Positions 39,401 to 48,088 of a stretch of DNA of 64,000 nucleotides are shown here, piece after piece. The stretch comes from a virus: IMG/VR virus record IMGVR_UViG_3300042924_003416, positions 21,774 to 85,773 of that record; one strand, 5' to 3'. The translations under genes and the position numbers were made by a program. How positions within the stretch are numbered: position 1 is the first letter of the stretch; each line of letters begins with the position of its first letter. The notes beneath the pieces were generated by a model. That model worked only from the letters and a program-made list of their open reading frames with translations. It was not told where the DNA came from and ran no database searches.

Positions 39401-42400
39401 CATCTGAAGGTGGTTTTGTGGATACTAATAATCCTTTCTATAAAACTTTAAATGAAATAGTATTAAACATCACAAGAGTCAATACTAACATTGCAAATAT
39501 TCTTAAGAATAACAATGTTCAGTTTTATGTAGAGATTACGGGATACATGTCCAAGTATGTTCAAGATAGACTTAAGGGTAACTTAGGTATAGCACTGAAA
39601 CAAACTTTTCCAACAGAACAATTAGAACGTGAGGTAAATGACCTATATGACAAAGTAGTTCAACAAAAACTTACTGAAGATGATATAGATGCATTGGTAA
39701 AGAAAGGTGTTCCTGAAAATGTTCTAACAGGCTTTTTAAAAGAATATAAAGAACTTGTTGTTGATGAAGATAAAATCAAAGCTGCTCTTACTGGAGGAGC
39801 TCATGATGTTACTTGGTTTAATAGATGGTTGGAAAGTTATAGCTCTAGTAATGATGTTATAGTGGGACCATTAGCAATGTTTATTCAAAATGAAAAGACC
39901 CAGGTACAGAATCTTGTTTGGGAACAGTCTATGAAGTTTAGAAATAAACTTGAGAAACTTTTACCTAAAGTAGGATTTAGTAAACTTAATTCCGTTGCAA
40001 TGAGAGAGAGAATGGGATTTAAGGATAAAATATTCTACATGGATAAGAAGACAGGAAAACCTGTTGAAAAAGAAATTTGGAGTTATTTAGGTGCATTTAA
40101 AGATTATAGATATCACTATGATTTATTAGACTATAACTTAGAAGAAGCAAAGAAAACTGAAGATGTCAATAAAATTGCTCAAGCTCAGATGGAGTTTGAT
40201 GAATTCAAAAGAGACTACATGTGGCAGGAGTTTGTTCCTGAGTTCTATGAGAAAGATGATATCTTTAAACAGTCTGAGGTAGGTCAATTAGCATACTATG
40301 TAAGGAAACAAAAACTGCAGGCTTTTAATAACTTGGTTAACTCCATGGAAAATGAGCTTGAAAGATTTGAGAAGTACTCAACTATACAAGCTGCATTTAG
40401 AGAGTTCCAACAGTTATATTCTCTTACCTATGAAGATGGTACTCCTAAAATTGATGATCCGGCCAGAGGTGTTTATGATTTAAGTATTGCAAAAGTATTG
40501 CAAGAACATAGAGCAGCTACAAAAGGGTTCTACGAATGGAGACCAATTGAGGGTATGTTACAAAGTGCTTACAATGAATTTATAGATTTACTTGCAACAA
40601 AACAAATTTTTCCTGGATCCGGAGAATTTAAAAGAGAACTTGAAAAATGGAGAAGACAAAACCTTAGAATGGAGTATAACCAAGAATATTGGGACTCTAG
40701 AGTTGCTTTAACAACTGAACTAAGGGAACTTCAAGCAAAAATGAATGAAGTTGCAAATTCTAGATTTGATGTTGCTGCAGCATTTCAAACCATAAATGAC
40801 TTAATATATAGCTATCGGGATGAACAAGGTGAACCTGATAGTAATGCAATGGGTAAAACAAGACTTGAAAGAATTAAAGATGCAGAACAAGCTATTGCAG
40901 ACTTTAAGTTTCAGTATGATATATCCACAGGTCTTTCTAAAGAAGATTCTGAGGAGTTAAAAAATCTACAGTATAAAGCAAGAAAAGGTTTACTACAAGC
41001 TGGTTCTCCAGAATCTAAAAGATATTTCTATCTATTAGAACTGCAAGAAAAAGAAGGTATTAATCCTGCAGATGCAGCAAGAATTCAAGAGATATTTACT
41101 GAGTTATCACAATTAACTGAAAATCTTCCTACTGTATATTACATAGAGACATTAAACTATAATCTCTCTAAACAAAATATAAAAGAAGTTGATGAAGATG
41201 ACGTTGATAATTTTATAAATTCAGATGAGTTCCAAGACATGCTGGATGCTGATGAAGGATTTAAAGAATGGTTTAATCTTAATCATTATACAATAAATGT
41301 ATATGATGAAAAATCAAGAAGTTACATACCTAGATATAAAAGAACAAAAGCAAATACTGTTGCTATACCAAAAGATTCTTCTCAAATAAAATATACTAGA
41401 ATATTAAATAGAGAAGGTAATGAGGTTTTACTTATGGGTGCTCCTAATGCTAGACACTCTAGATATGAAGTAAAAGATCAGTATAGAACTATTCCTTTTG
41501 GAGCTGCTAAAGAAGATTATGTAGGTAAGTTTATTGATAATAAAAATCAATGGCTACCAAGGATGTATCAACCTGGACAAAAATATAGTGCTAAGGATAA
41601 CAGGTTCATGAATGAAAGATACTTTCAGATGCAAGCTAGTAATTCTGCAGAGTTTCAACTATTAGAAGCCATTAAAGAATATCATCTACAGAATCAGAAA
41701 GGTATGAGTAACTATAGTAAACTCTATCTTGATATGCCTAGATATGCTCTTAGAAAAGGGGACATTTATCAGTCATTACAAAAAGCAAATTATGGTTCTA
41801 GGTTTTCTGAAATAGGAAGTAATATTCAAGAGTGGACTAAGCAGTTAATTGGTAGATCAGTTACTGATTCTGAAAGAACTTCAGATAAGTATTCTATTTC
41901 TAATGAAAATAATTATGATCCAAATAATAACTTAGTTAATACAGATCTTGACGGTAATCAAATTACTTATGTTCCTGTATCAGGTATTTATAATCTTGAT
42001 ATAGAAAATCAAGATGCTGATATCTTCCAGGGATTATTTAAATATGCATTAAGTATTCAGACACAAGGAAAACTTTTAGAGAGTTTACCTCTTGTTAACT
42101 CTATACTAGATACATTAGAAGATCCTGACAATGCTCCAAAAGATTTAGAAAAATTTGATAAGAATATTTATAGTCTAAAAGGGGCCCTAACTTTTGCAAA
42201 GAAAAAATTCTCAACTAATAACCGTCTTGGTCAGGTTAAATCTCTTATTGAAAGAGAGTACTATGGTAAGATGGTTGAAGGTATAGAGGAAACTCATCCA
42301 CAATTTGGTAAATGGATAAATGGATTACAAGGTTTATCTGCTAGAGGTTCATTAGCTATCAATCTACCTTCTGACTTAAAAAACAAGTATGGTGCATATG

Positions 42401-43830
42401 TGCAGTTAATCATTGAAGGTAGTGGTGCTGAGTTTATAAATCTTAAAGATATTGCATTAGCAAGACCTTGGGCAGAAAAAGCTATGTTAGAATGGACTAC
42501 AAAAGGTATTTACCAAACAGGTCCAGGAGCTATATCAACTCAACTTGTTCAGATTTTTGATCCTAACTTTAAGTCTAAAGATGAGTTTGGTAGAGAGATA
42601 GAAAGATCTATGTTAAAAGATCTTGCCAATATGGAATGGTTATACATGCATAGAAAATTTGGTGAGATGCAAGTTGCAATGTCTTTATTTGGAGCTTTTA
42701 TGTATGGTCAAAAAGTAGAACAAGTTATGAGTGATGGTTCTAAAAAGACTTTAAGATATATTGAAGCTTGGGAAAAAGATGATGAAGGTATCATTAGATT
42801 AAAACCTGGTATACATCCTGGTTGGAGTAATCTTCCTGTATATCATGAATATACTAAAGGTGAAAGTCTTGAAAGTATTGCTAAGAAATACTACATTCCT
42901 TTAGAAGAACTAAAAGCTAAAAATAGAATTAAGTCTGAAGTACAACTTGAAGATGGTCAAGAACTTATTATATCTAAGTCAGAGTTATTTATGGGATTGA
43001 AAAATAGAATTCAAGGTACGTCTCGTAAATTATTTGGTACTTATGATGAAATGGGACAGCCTGAAGGTAATAAGTTACTTCTCTATAGAATGTTCTTCTT
43101 TATGAGAAAATGGTTTACTCCTATGTTGATGAATAGATTTGGATTTGATTCTAAAACTATTGGTTGGACACGAGGTGGTGAAAGATATGATTGGGCAACT
43201 ACATCTTATGGAAAAGGTTTTTATATTACAGCATTCCAAGCAATGTTGAAAACAATGAAATCTGGATTTAGAAACTATAACTATCTTACTGATCAAGAAA
43301 AAACTGCAGTAAGAAAACTTTCTGCTGAAGCATTCTTTGCAATTGGTCTTGCTCTAATTGGTCTAATGGTGTTTGGATTTGATCCAGATGATGATGACAA
43401 ATGGAAAAAACTAAGAGCTAAGTCTGGTGCAATGGGTCAAGATTCATTTAACACATATGGTTTTATGTCAAATCACATGTTACTTTTGATGATGGGTGTA
43501 CAAGCAGAAACTTCGGCTTTTGTACCACTACCTTCTATGAAAGGAGTAAATTTTGGTGCAGATGATTATGTAAAGATGCTAACACAAACAACAAGTGCAT
43601 GGTATAACACTGTAGTACTTTATATTGATATCTTTGGAGATGCATTAGATTTTGTAACATTCTCTGAAATGGATAGATATAAACGTGATACAGGTCCATA
43701 TTCATGGAAAGAAGAAGGAGATTTAAAATTATGGAGTAAATTAGGAAAAGCAATAGGGTTCACTGGTTCTACTGGAGATCCAGTAACATCATTTGAAAAT
43801 CAATTTAAAAGTCAATCTAAAGGAAATTAA
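36496..43830 (+). CDS. Giant polyvalent protein: zincin peptidase, LysM and membrane segment, 2444 aa
   Basis: Domains in order: a GGTNYTE...TDKGIGWFRSDEQ...FEDIQSE...AKKGYEKVLFPSG region (residues about 234-460) resembling the conserved domain of phage and conjugative-element polyvalent proteins whose hallmark is EiQSD, here IQSE; a coiled-coil Lys/Glu stretch (about 475-515); an HEFSH zincin site (H664, E665, H668) with downstream LFKEEVLAYA (E718/E719); a long helical region; a LysM-like repeat (about 2119-2160, YTKGESLESIAKKYYIPLEE); and an apolar segment AFFAIGLALIGLMVFGF (about 2280-2296), probably membrane-spanning. LysM and membrane segments suit a protein that crosses the cell envelope. 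It may belong to the virion transcription complex with the previous two genes. It ends three bases before a small basic gene. Confidence 0.7.
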   Translation: MVCQVQLNSIKFLEKNGATDDIRRIINEDLFNKLNDSLTDKAERIYGLETNGSKLFSVNTSEHIDPYRSTYWRDAKVRVLRAEPNVKLFERLQELFNARNDKPMFMKAPEVDYSLKIVNALNKINRNKFESSKLQGWLNDLQKQGVSAQQLELFKEVAKPGMTKDEIAAAIAATYSYTIEINTAKTPKVGEKFLDREYGYELEVTEETLQNQINDGFVDNNLNTQYYSNLTVPGGTNYTEQEIATPAITPSIKGHAQFATDKGIGWFRSDEQSIKETGPIKYFVENAFEDIQSELFTNIEEAKKLQKKWSQDYPELKFEIVKSSTYISILSKTRRVLEVQSDLFQKGRDRENLIEDKNMSSNITDSNKEEFEVAKRLGIEEEDEEGNLSYTYKGVNYFQDIFTDNYLKYGLPSSNTKGNQFLQLLNKDNNWINFFTKSIIQDSAKKGYEKVLFPSGNTASKVEGHTTLEEFKKQKEDRIRFLDGEINDPENIERRIEEAKKEKEQVKQELERVEREGFGALKPIYNFYENTVTNILKKQGYSPKKITDEYGNTWNEITIDQTRDTSPIAFMRENVNPALQEINGVLFMDVNLDQLQDQRSKEIAEVLAQRLSLSTNTQFRNVSAEEAANILKNRPVKYNGEPAFYYAGTVYVVGENINVRTVLHEFSHPVLNALRQTNNILFQNLYNQALATEEGQGIYYYVVNNYPELEENSDLFKEEVLAYAMQLKALNRINNDIETEGYQNFMNKLLAAIKQLLRKLFGSKIDVAKLDVDTSLEEMADMLLDKDFEFKTDRINEEDLAMFSREVVERARELNKFSNKESMQKVVKSTFETTRRVLSEAEGFKGDKASRKLLRESLFEKGTNRYIREVLRTLRDNLDSNIEDQAQNQLIQNALDTAREEMDVDLERATALVNSLDTINSMTKNMLLDISKLSGTNINNRSTIALLMLYKSNSKAWLKMVQEIDEALTSEGGFVDTNNPFYKTLNEIVLNITRVNTNIANILKNNNVQFYVEITGYMSKYVQDRLKGNLGIALKQTFPTEQLEREVNDLYDKVVQQKLTEDDIDALVKKGVPENVLTGFLKEYKELVVDEDKIKAALTGGAHDVTWFNRWLESYSSSNDVIVGPLAMFIQNEKTQVQNLVWEQSMKFRNKLEKLLPKVGFSKLNSVAMRERMGFKDKIFYMDKKTGKPVEKEIWSYLGAFKDYRYHYDLLDYNLEEAKKTEDVNKIAQAQMEFDEFKRDYMWQEFVPEFYEKDDIFKQSEVGQLAYYVRKQKLQAFNNLVNSMENELERFEKYSTIQAAFREFQQLYSLTYEDGTPKIDDPARGVYDLSIAKVLQEHRAATKGFYEWRPIEGMLQSAYNEFIDLLATKQIFPGSGEFKRELEKWRRQNLRMEYNQEYWDSRVALTTELRELQAKMNEVANSRFDVAAAFQTINDLIYSYRDEQGEPDSNAMGKTRLERIKDAEQAIADFKFQYDISTGLSKEDSEELKNLQYKARKGLLQAGSPESKRYFYLLELQEKEGINPADAARIQEIFTELSQLTENLPTVYYIETLNYNLSKQNIKEVDEDDVDNFINSDEFQDMLDADEGFKEWFNLNHYTINVYDEKSRSYIPRYKRTKANTVAIPKDSSQIKYTRILNREGNEVLLMGAPNARHSRYEVKDQYRTIPFGAAKEDYVGKFIDNKNQWLPRMYQPGQKYSAKDNRFMNERYFQMQASNSAEFQLLEAIKEYHLQNQKGMSNYSKLYLDMPRYALRKGDIYQSLQKANYGSRFSEIGSNIQEWTKQLIGRSVTDSERTSDKYSISNENNYDPNNNLVNTDLDGNQITYVPVSGIYNLDIENQDADIFQGLFKYALSIQTQGKLLESLPLVNSILDTLEDPDNAPKDLEKFDKNIYSLKGALTFAKKKFSTNNRLGQVKSLIEREYYGKMVEGIEETHPQFGKWINGLQGLSARGSLAINLPSDLKNKYGAYVQLIIEGSGAEFINLKDIALARPWAEKAMLEWTTKGIYQTGPGAISTQLVQIFDPNFKSKDEFGREIERSMLKDLANMEWLYMHRKFGEMQVAMSLFGAFMYGQKVEQVMSDGSKKTLRYIEAWEKDDEGIIRLKPGIHPGWSNLPVYHEYTKGESLESIAKKYYIPLEELKAKNRIKSEVQLEDGQELIISKSELFMGLKNRIQGTSRKLFGTYDEMGQPEGNKLLLYRMFFFMRKWFTPMLMNRFGFDSKTIGWTRGGERYDWATTSYGKGFYITAFQAMLKTMKSGFRNYNYLTDQEKTAVRKLSAEAFFAIGLALIGLMVFGFDPDDDDKWKKLRAKSGAMGQDSFNTYGFMSNHMLLLMMGVQAETSAFVPLPSMKGVNFGADDYVKMLTQTTSAWYNTVVLYIDIFGDALDFVTFSEMDRYKRDTGPYSWKEEGDLKLWSKLGKAIGFTGSTGDPVTSFENQFKSQSKGN

Positions 43831-43832
43831 AA

Positions 43833-43973
43833 ATGGCAAAGACAACAACAGGGTCCGTAAAGACCTACATGAAAACTAAGAAATCCCGTCCAGGTGTACA
43901 TTCTAAAACTAAAAGTTCTAAGATGAAAAAGTCTAGGAATTATAAAAAAGCATACAGAGCACAAGGAAGGTAA
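43833..43973 (+). CDS. Small basic protein, 46 aa
   Basis: This short open frame starts two bases after the stop of the 2444-residue protein. It encodes a chain of mostly Lys, Arg, Ser, Thr and Tyr, with a central KSRPGVHSKTKSS and a C-terminal NYKKAYRAQGR. I recall similar RPGVHSK...YRGQGR-ending microproteins in Bacteroidota phages, without known function. The high charge suggests nucleic-acid binding, perhaps DNA condensation in the head or binding to the polymerase. It is the last plus-strand gene before the strand switch and is followed by nine A residues and a hairpin. Confidence 0.75.
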   Translation: MAKTTTGSVKTYMKTKKSRPGVHSKTKSSKMKKSRNYKKAYRAQGR

Positions 43974-44006
43974 AAAAAAAGAGGAGAACCTTTTACAGTT
44001 CTCCTC
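43972..44006 (-). terminator. Intrinsic terminator at the convergent junction
   Basis: A perfect 9-base-pair stem (GAGGAGAAC / GTTCTCCTC, 43981-43989 with 43998-44006) with an 8-base loop is followed, read on the minus strand, by nine T residues. It ends the rightmost minus-strand operon. The stop codon of the 43993 gene lies in the loop, so the last codons form the stem. On the plus strand only a weak T-rich tail follows, so it may work partly in both directions. Confidence 0.8.
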
Positions 44007-44250
44007 CTTCATTTTCATAGAAGTCTAAGACTTCATATTTGTCTTTAAAGTGTATTACTTTAAAGTTATTTTCTTTAAAATCATATCTTACAACAGACAG
44101 TGTACTTAATGCTTTGTGAAAAGAACATGCTTTACACACAATACATTTACCCTTTGCACTTTTTATTTGATACTTTCTGGTGTTATCCTTAAATTTTTCT
44201 AATGGCTTTTCTACACCACAATTAAAACATCTAAGAGTCTCCATCTTCAT
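43993..44250 (-). CDS. Small zinc-ribbon-like protein, about 85 aa
   Basis: Two CxxC pairs (CFNCG near the N-terminus and CIVCKAC about 28 residues later) indicate a zinc-binding ribbon or finger. The rest is Lys/Glu-rich, with FKDKYEVLDFYENEGGEL at the end. Longer in-frame starts exist at 44274, but the ATGs at 44250 or 44244 place the Cys pair close to the N-terminus and reduce overlap with the upstream gene, whose stop is at 44231. The role is unknown; small zinc proteins in phage early regions often bind nucleic acid or host proteins. Confidence 0.6.
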   Translation of the reverse strand: MKMETLRCFNCGVEKPLEKFKDNTRKYQIKSAKGKCIVCKACSFHKALSTLSVVRYDFKENNFKVIHFKDKYEVLDFYENEGGEL

Positions 44251-44419
44251 CTTCACAGCAGTCACATTCTTCATTAGTAACTGTTAATCCATACTCATTG
44301 TCAAACCAATCTCTAGCCTCTTTTTTAGAAGGAGATTCTATTATACCTGACTCAACTACTGATTCAGCACCTGCAAGGTATGCTTCAATCATTGCTTTCC
44401 TGAATGTTATTGGGTGCAT
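44231..44419 (-). CDS. Small hypothetical protein, 62 aa
   Basis: The family is not recognised. The protein starts MHPITFRKAMIEAYLAG and contains ARDWFDNEYGL, a type of sequence seen in short phage proteins of unknown function. The tail is Cys/Asp/Glu-rich (ECDCCEDEDGDS). It overlaps the end of the upstream pyrophosphohydrolase gene and the start of the zinc-ribbon gene, which indicates one transcription unit with coupled translation. A second ATG at 44392, overlapping the upstream stop codon, is an alternative start. Confidence 0.55.
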   Translation of the reverse strand: MHPITFRKAMIEAYLAGAESVVESGIIESPSKKEARDWFDNEYGLTVTNEECDCCEDEDGDS

Positions 44420-44807
44420 CTTTTCTAAGTTTAAAAAGTTTATTCAACTCTGGTTTAAAGTATCCAGGTCCTTTTAGTATTTTACCATCATGTCTAAATA
44501 ATGGCTTACCATCTCCACCTAACTTACTCATGTTGCTTGCTTGTATCTCATCAAATACATCTTCTATAATATGTTGCATACCATGTTTTAGAATAGTCCC
44601 ACATAAGATATATAACTGGTCTCCTAAAGCATCAGCAATCTCTACTAAAGATTGTTTCTCACATGCTTCAAGATACTCATCATTCTCTTCTTTCATAAGA
44701 CTATGTCTAAGATTGTATTCTGCATCAGATACTAATGAAGGCCATTGACCATCTATTTGACCAAATGCTTTGTGGAACTCTGCCACTGCTTGTAATTGTT
44801 TTTCCAT
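44385..44807 (-). CDS. MazG/PRA-PH-type nucleoside triphosphate pyrophosphohydrolase, 140 aa
   Basis: The all-alpha NTP pyrophosphohydrolase core is visible: LRHSLMKEENDEYLEA followed by LVEIADALGDQLYILCGT, with the E-x-x-E and E-x-x-D magnesium-binding pattern. The C-terminal part (EIQASNMSKLGGDGKPLFR) is typical of the phage subgroup with an extended substrate loop. Such enzymes hydrolyse (d)NTPs to monophosphates, cleaning the nucleotide pool or lowering alarmone levels during infection. The gene starts a short operon after a terminator at about 44822-44853, and its 3' end overlaps a small gene. Confidence 0.8.
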   Translation of the reverse strand: MEKQLQAVAEFHKAFGQIDGQWPSLVSDAEYNLRHSLMKEENDEYLEACEKQSLVEIADALGDQLYILCGTILKHGMQHIIEDVFDEIQASNMSKLGGDGKPLFRHDGKILKGPGYFKPELNKLFKLRKDAPNNIQESND

Positions 44808-44821
44808 AATACTAAATTAAG

Positions 44822-44853
44822 AAAAAAAAGGGATAGCCTAAGCTACCCCTTTT
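44822..44853 (-). terminator. Intrinsic terminator
   Basis: The stem AAAAGGG-A-TAGC pairs with GCTA-C-CCCTTTT around a CTAA loop (one mismatch). On the minus strand it is followed by eight T residues. It lies between the end of the 410-residue gene and the start of the pyrophosphohydrolase gene. Confidence 0.8.
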
Positions 44854-44877
44854 CCAAAAAAAATAATTATTCATCAA

Positions 44878-46110
44878 CTAAAAGAAGTCAGGAATTGAAT
44901 CCTTATCTTCTTCAGTATCGTCTGTGAAGTCTAGATCAAAATTATCTGCCTCAGCAAATACATCATCTAGGTCTTCTGCAACTTCATTAACTACAACTGC
45001 AGCTACAGTAGTTTCATTAAGTTGTACATGTTCTACTTTAACTTCTTGGGGAAAAATGTCCTCCAAATTTTCTTGCTGAATTTCCCTTTCTGTTTCTGCA
45101 TCATGTGCAGCACATGGAGCAACTACTGGAGCTTCAAATGTATTACCTGCTGGATCTACATATTGTACAATTTCATCTTCAATTAATTCTGTGTCATCTT
45201 CAGTAACATCTTCAATGATTTCTTCTGACTGGTACAAAATCACTTCATTTTCATCATATTTTGTTCCAGTTTGTTCCAAATTTTCAACTTCAGCAATCTG
45301 ATCTAGAATATTAGTTTGATTTGGATCTTCATATAAAGGATCTTCAACTGGTGTACTTAAATTGTTGACTGGTGTACTTACCGGTTGAGGTGGTGCACTA
45401 AAATCACAAATTGTACCTATAAAATAATGCAAGATTCTTTGGTCTTCCATCCAAGTCTTAGGATGTGATGACTGTAATGCATTAGTTACAAAGTTATAGA
45501 AGGCCCACAAACTATCAGTACTTTTAAATACTTGTAATGGTCTTTTCATTTGATCTCTAATCATACTAGCTTGCTCAGTAGTAAGTATCTCATACTCAGC
45601 AAATAATACTCCTAGTAACTGAGACTGTTTTCTCTTATTCAAACTTACTACTTCCATAGCAGCTTTATCAGAACATAGCTGATTATAATACATATATGCA
45701 TTAGAGATATATTGATCAATAGTATCTTTTGTCTCTGTGTCTGCCGTACCTGTGTGTTTTCTAACCCAGCTACCAACTTCTCCAGAAATCATAACAGAAC
45801 CACTATTGTTTATATATGCACCTACTACACATTTAAACTTTACTTGTTTATTATAACTGTTTGTCCATGCAAACATCATTGACAACTCAGGGTCATTATT
45901 AAAATTTAGTTTATAAATTCCCTGGGCAATCTGTCCATCAGCAGTACATCTGTACTCCTCATCTACAATACCAAACCCTGCAGCAGCAAGGGATTGATAA
46001 GCATAATCAATAACAAACTGGTGACTTATAACTGTATAAGTAGCAGCATGATTTGGTAAAGGCACACTTACCAAATGTGCCTTTGTTGTGTTTTGTATTT
46101 TCTTTGGCAT
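44878..46110 (-). CDS. DUF932-like phage protein with long acidic tail, 410 aa
   Basis: The N-terminal ~250 residues look like the DUF932 family of phage and plasmid proteins: a Phe-x-Trp-Thr-Asn-Ser-Tyr core (MFAWTNSYNKQVKFKCVVGA), a SGEVGSWVRKHTG segment and a LWAFYNFVTNALQ helix before TWMEDQRILHYF. The family has no firmly known activity. Residues about 250-410 are Glu/Asp/Val-rich low complexity, ending LDFTDDTEEDKDSIPDFF, an acidic tail like those of single-stranded DNA-binding proteins. It directly follows the DNA polymerase gene (2-base gap) and is ended by a strong hairpin. It may act in replication. The family call is only moderately sure. Confidence 0.55.
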   Translation of the reverse strand: MPKKIQNTTKAHLVSVPLPNHAATYTVISHQFVIDYAYQSLAAAGFGIVDEEYRCTADGQIAQGIYKLNFNNDPELSMMFAWTNSYNKQVKFKCVVGAYINNSGSVMISGEVGSWVRKHTGTADTETKDTIDQYISNAYMYYNQLCSDKAAMEVVSLNKRKQSQLLGVLFAEYEILTTEQASMIRDQMKRPLQVFKSTDSLWAFYNFVTNALQSSHPKTWMEDQRILHYFIGTICDFSAPPQPVSTPVNNLSTPVEDPLYEDPNQTNILDQIAEVENLEQTGTKYDENEVILYQSEEIIEDVTEDDTELIEDEIVQYVDPAGNTFEAPVVAPCAAHDAETEREIQQENLEDIFPQEVKVEHVQLNETTVAAVVVNEVAEDLDDVFAEADNFDLDFTDDTEEDKDSIPDFF

Positions 46111-46112
46111 AA

Positions 46113-48011
46113 TTAAAATAAACTTAATTGATTTGTACTTGGATCTAGAGATTCTATTTCTTTTCTAATCTTCTCTAGATAATAATCATAATTAATATCA
46201 TATTCGTCAAATGGTTTTTCTACATAATTAATCATTGTAGTTTGTAACCATCTTCCAGCTTCTATCTGTATATCTCTCCCGTCACTGTTATGTTTCTTAA
46301 TAATCTTAGAGCCCTGTTTAGACACATAATACCTGATAGTTTCTTGAAGTTTTGTTTCACTATAATCTCCAAGTTCTATTTTACGTTCAATAAATTCCCA
46401 ATCTCCTTTTATCTTAACACCACCACAAAAATCAAAAATGTTTAGATTTTCTTTAATAAACTTTTCAGGTTTAATACCTTCTACAAAGTATGCATGTAGT
46501 GCTTTAGGTATAACTAAAAAACTTTTGTTTTTATGTAATGCCAGATTCTCATACTCAAATCTACCTTTACATTTAGATTTACCTTTCTCTGTAACAGCAA
46601 TATAGTTATTGACATCACCAAGAACTAGCTTAGAATATGTATCATGTTCTAGCTCTAGTTTAGTAATACCTTCCCATATTTTACAAATTTCCATATACTT
46701 GTCTACATACTCTCTAGGTATTATTGTCTCAAGACCATCTGTATTCTGCATTAGAGGAATTGCTCCGGGAATACCTTCACAAATCATCTCATACAACATA
46801 GTTAAAGACAACTGACCATTAATAGTAATACTCATAGTAAACTGTGGATCATACAGGAAGCTGTTCTCATCATTACTGAGTCCATAAGTTGAGTTAAGTA
46901 TAATCTTATATACATAATTCCGTGGATCTGATTTTGGTATCTTTTTTCTTTCATCAAAAAACCATTCATACTGTTCAGAAAATTCTTGTTTTGGTAAATG
47001 TGCAGGTGCCCATCCATTTCTAATAGCTAGATTAGGATAAAAACTTATAACATCTGAAGTTATGATAACCATATCTTCAGTAGAGTTATAAACTTTACTT
47101 GTTCTAGCACCATGAATACCACCAAGACCATAATCTGTCTTAACTCCTTTATATTGCACAGAATATTTAAAACCACCTTTTGTTTGGCCAGGATACAGTA
47201 CTACATCTTGAAACTTCTTTAGAAGATTTTGAAATGTAGCTGTCTCAAAACTAATATAAGGTAGAATAATATCCTTAAATATAATCTGTTCTCTACTAGT
47301 CCTCATCTTTCTTAAATCAGACTTTCTAATTTTAGTAGATTTACTTAAGAAATACAAGAATAACTCTTTAGATATTCTAGGCTCAGAGGCTGAGAACAAA
47401 TCTATGTTATAGTCTTCTGTCAAAGTTCTTCTAAGATTAATTTGCTCTTTACTCAAATGCATAATCTGTTTAGTAGACTTGACATCATTAATACAGTATT
47501 TAATAATCATACTTATTTCAGATTCTATTACATGGAAACTATGATGAATAGGCATATCCATTATATTTTTCCAATCCATAGTATACTGAATCCATTTCAA
47601 ACTAGATCTTTTAGCTGGGTTGTCCCAGTGATTAAGTTTAAATACATCTACTTGTCTAATACTTAAGTCTCTAGAACCAAATTCAGGAAATTCTCCATCA
47701 CGAGATTTACTAATAACTAATTGTGCTTTGTCATATAGAAATCTAGCAATAGTATCACCATCTTGTTCTAATAACTGTTCTTTATTCCGTAGAATATGTT
47801 CAGTAATTTGACTGTCAAATGAAAGACCATTAAAACTAACATGCCATTCATTAAGGGTCACATTTCTTTCTAGAAAAGTAACTAGTTCTAATATGTCATT
47901 TTTGGATTCGTGACAGACAAATACTTCTGTGTGTTCAGACTTTACGTCTTCAAAGACTGCTACAAAACAATTACTAAGAGTTTCGTAGTCCATTACCCAA
48001 TGTGTTCTCAT
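46113..48011 (-). CDS. Family B DNA polymerase, 632 aa
   Basis: Proofreading exonuclease: Exo I MDYE (D8, E10), Exo II NGLSFD (N61, D66), Exo III KYCINDV (Y172, D176). Polymerase: GLGGIHG linker motif (297-301), motif A TSDVISFYPN (D320), motif B KIILNSTYG (K369 to G377) and motif C QNTDG (N423-G426). In motif C the usual DTDS is NTDG: the second, catalytic Asp (D425) is kept, but the first Asp is Asn and the Ser is Gly. The length is near that of small protein-primed polymerases, but no terminal-protein gene was seen, and primase and helicase are present, so it probably works with the DnaB-like replisome encoded to the right. It ends QLSLF, which may be a clamp-binding type tail. It has its own upstream gap after a terminator. 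Confidence 0.92.
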   Translation of the reverse strand: MRTHWVMDYETLSNCFVAVFEDVKSEHTEVFVCHESKNDILELVTFLERNVTLNEWHVSFNGLSFDSQITEHILRNKEQLLEQDGDTIARFLYDKAQLVISKSRDGEFPEFGSRDLSIRQVDVFKLNHWDNPAKRSSLKWIQYTMDWKNIMDMPIHHSFHVIESEISMIIKYCINDVKSTKQIMHLSKEQINLRRTLTEDYNIDLFSASEPRISKELFLYFLSKSTKIRKSDLRKMRTSREQIIFKDIILPYISFETATFQNLLKKFQDVVLYPGQTKGGFKYSVQYKGVKTDYGLGGIHGARTSKVYNSTEDMVIITSDVISFYPNLAIRNGWAPAHLPKQEFSEQYEWFFDERKKIPKSDPRNYVYKIILNSTYGLSNDENSFLYDPQFTMSITINGQLSLTMLYEMICEGIPGAIPLMQNTDGLETIIPREYVDKYMEICKIWEGITKLELEHDTYSKLVLGDVNNYIAVTEKGKSKCKGRFEYENLALHKNKSFLVIPKALHAYFVEGIKPEKFIKENLNIFDFCGGVKIKGDWEFIERKIELGDYSETKLQETIRYYVSKQGSKIIKKHNSDGRDIQIEAGRWLQTTMINYVEKPFDEYDINYDYYLEKIRKEIESLDPSTNQLSLF

Positions 48012-48051
48012 ACCATAAGTTCAGTTAAGCTGTCCCCCCATTTAAGTTAAT

Positions 48052-48088
48052 AAAAAAAGGGAGGTTACTATACTTCGTCTCCCTTTTT
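48052..48088 (-). terminator. Intrinsic terminator
   Basis: The stem AAAAAGGGAG / CTCCCTTTTT (10 base pairs, 48054-48063 with 48079-48088) is followed on the minus strand by a run of seven T residues. It separates the 118-residue gene from the DNA polymerase gene. Confidence 0.75.

Noticed and set aside
44404-44748. Plus-strand frame of 114 codons
   Set aside because: It lies antisense to the pyrophosphohydrolase gene, whose protein has clear family motifs.
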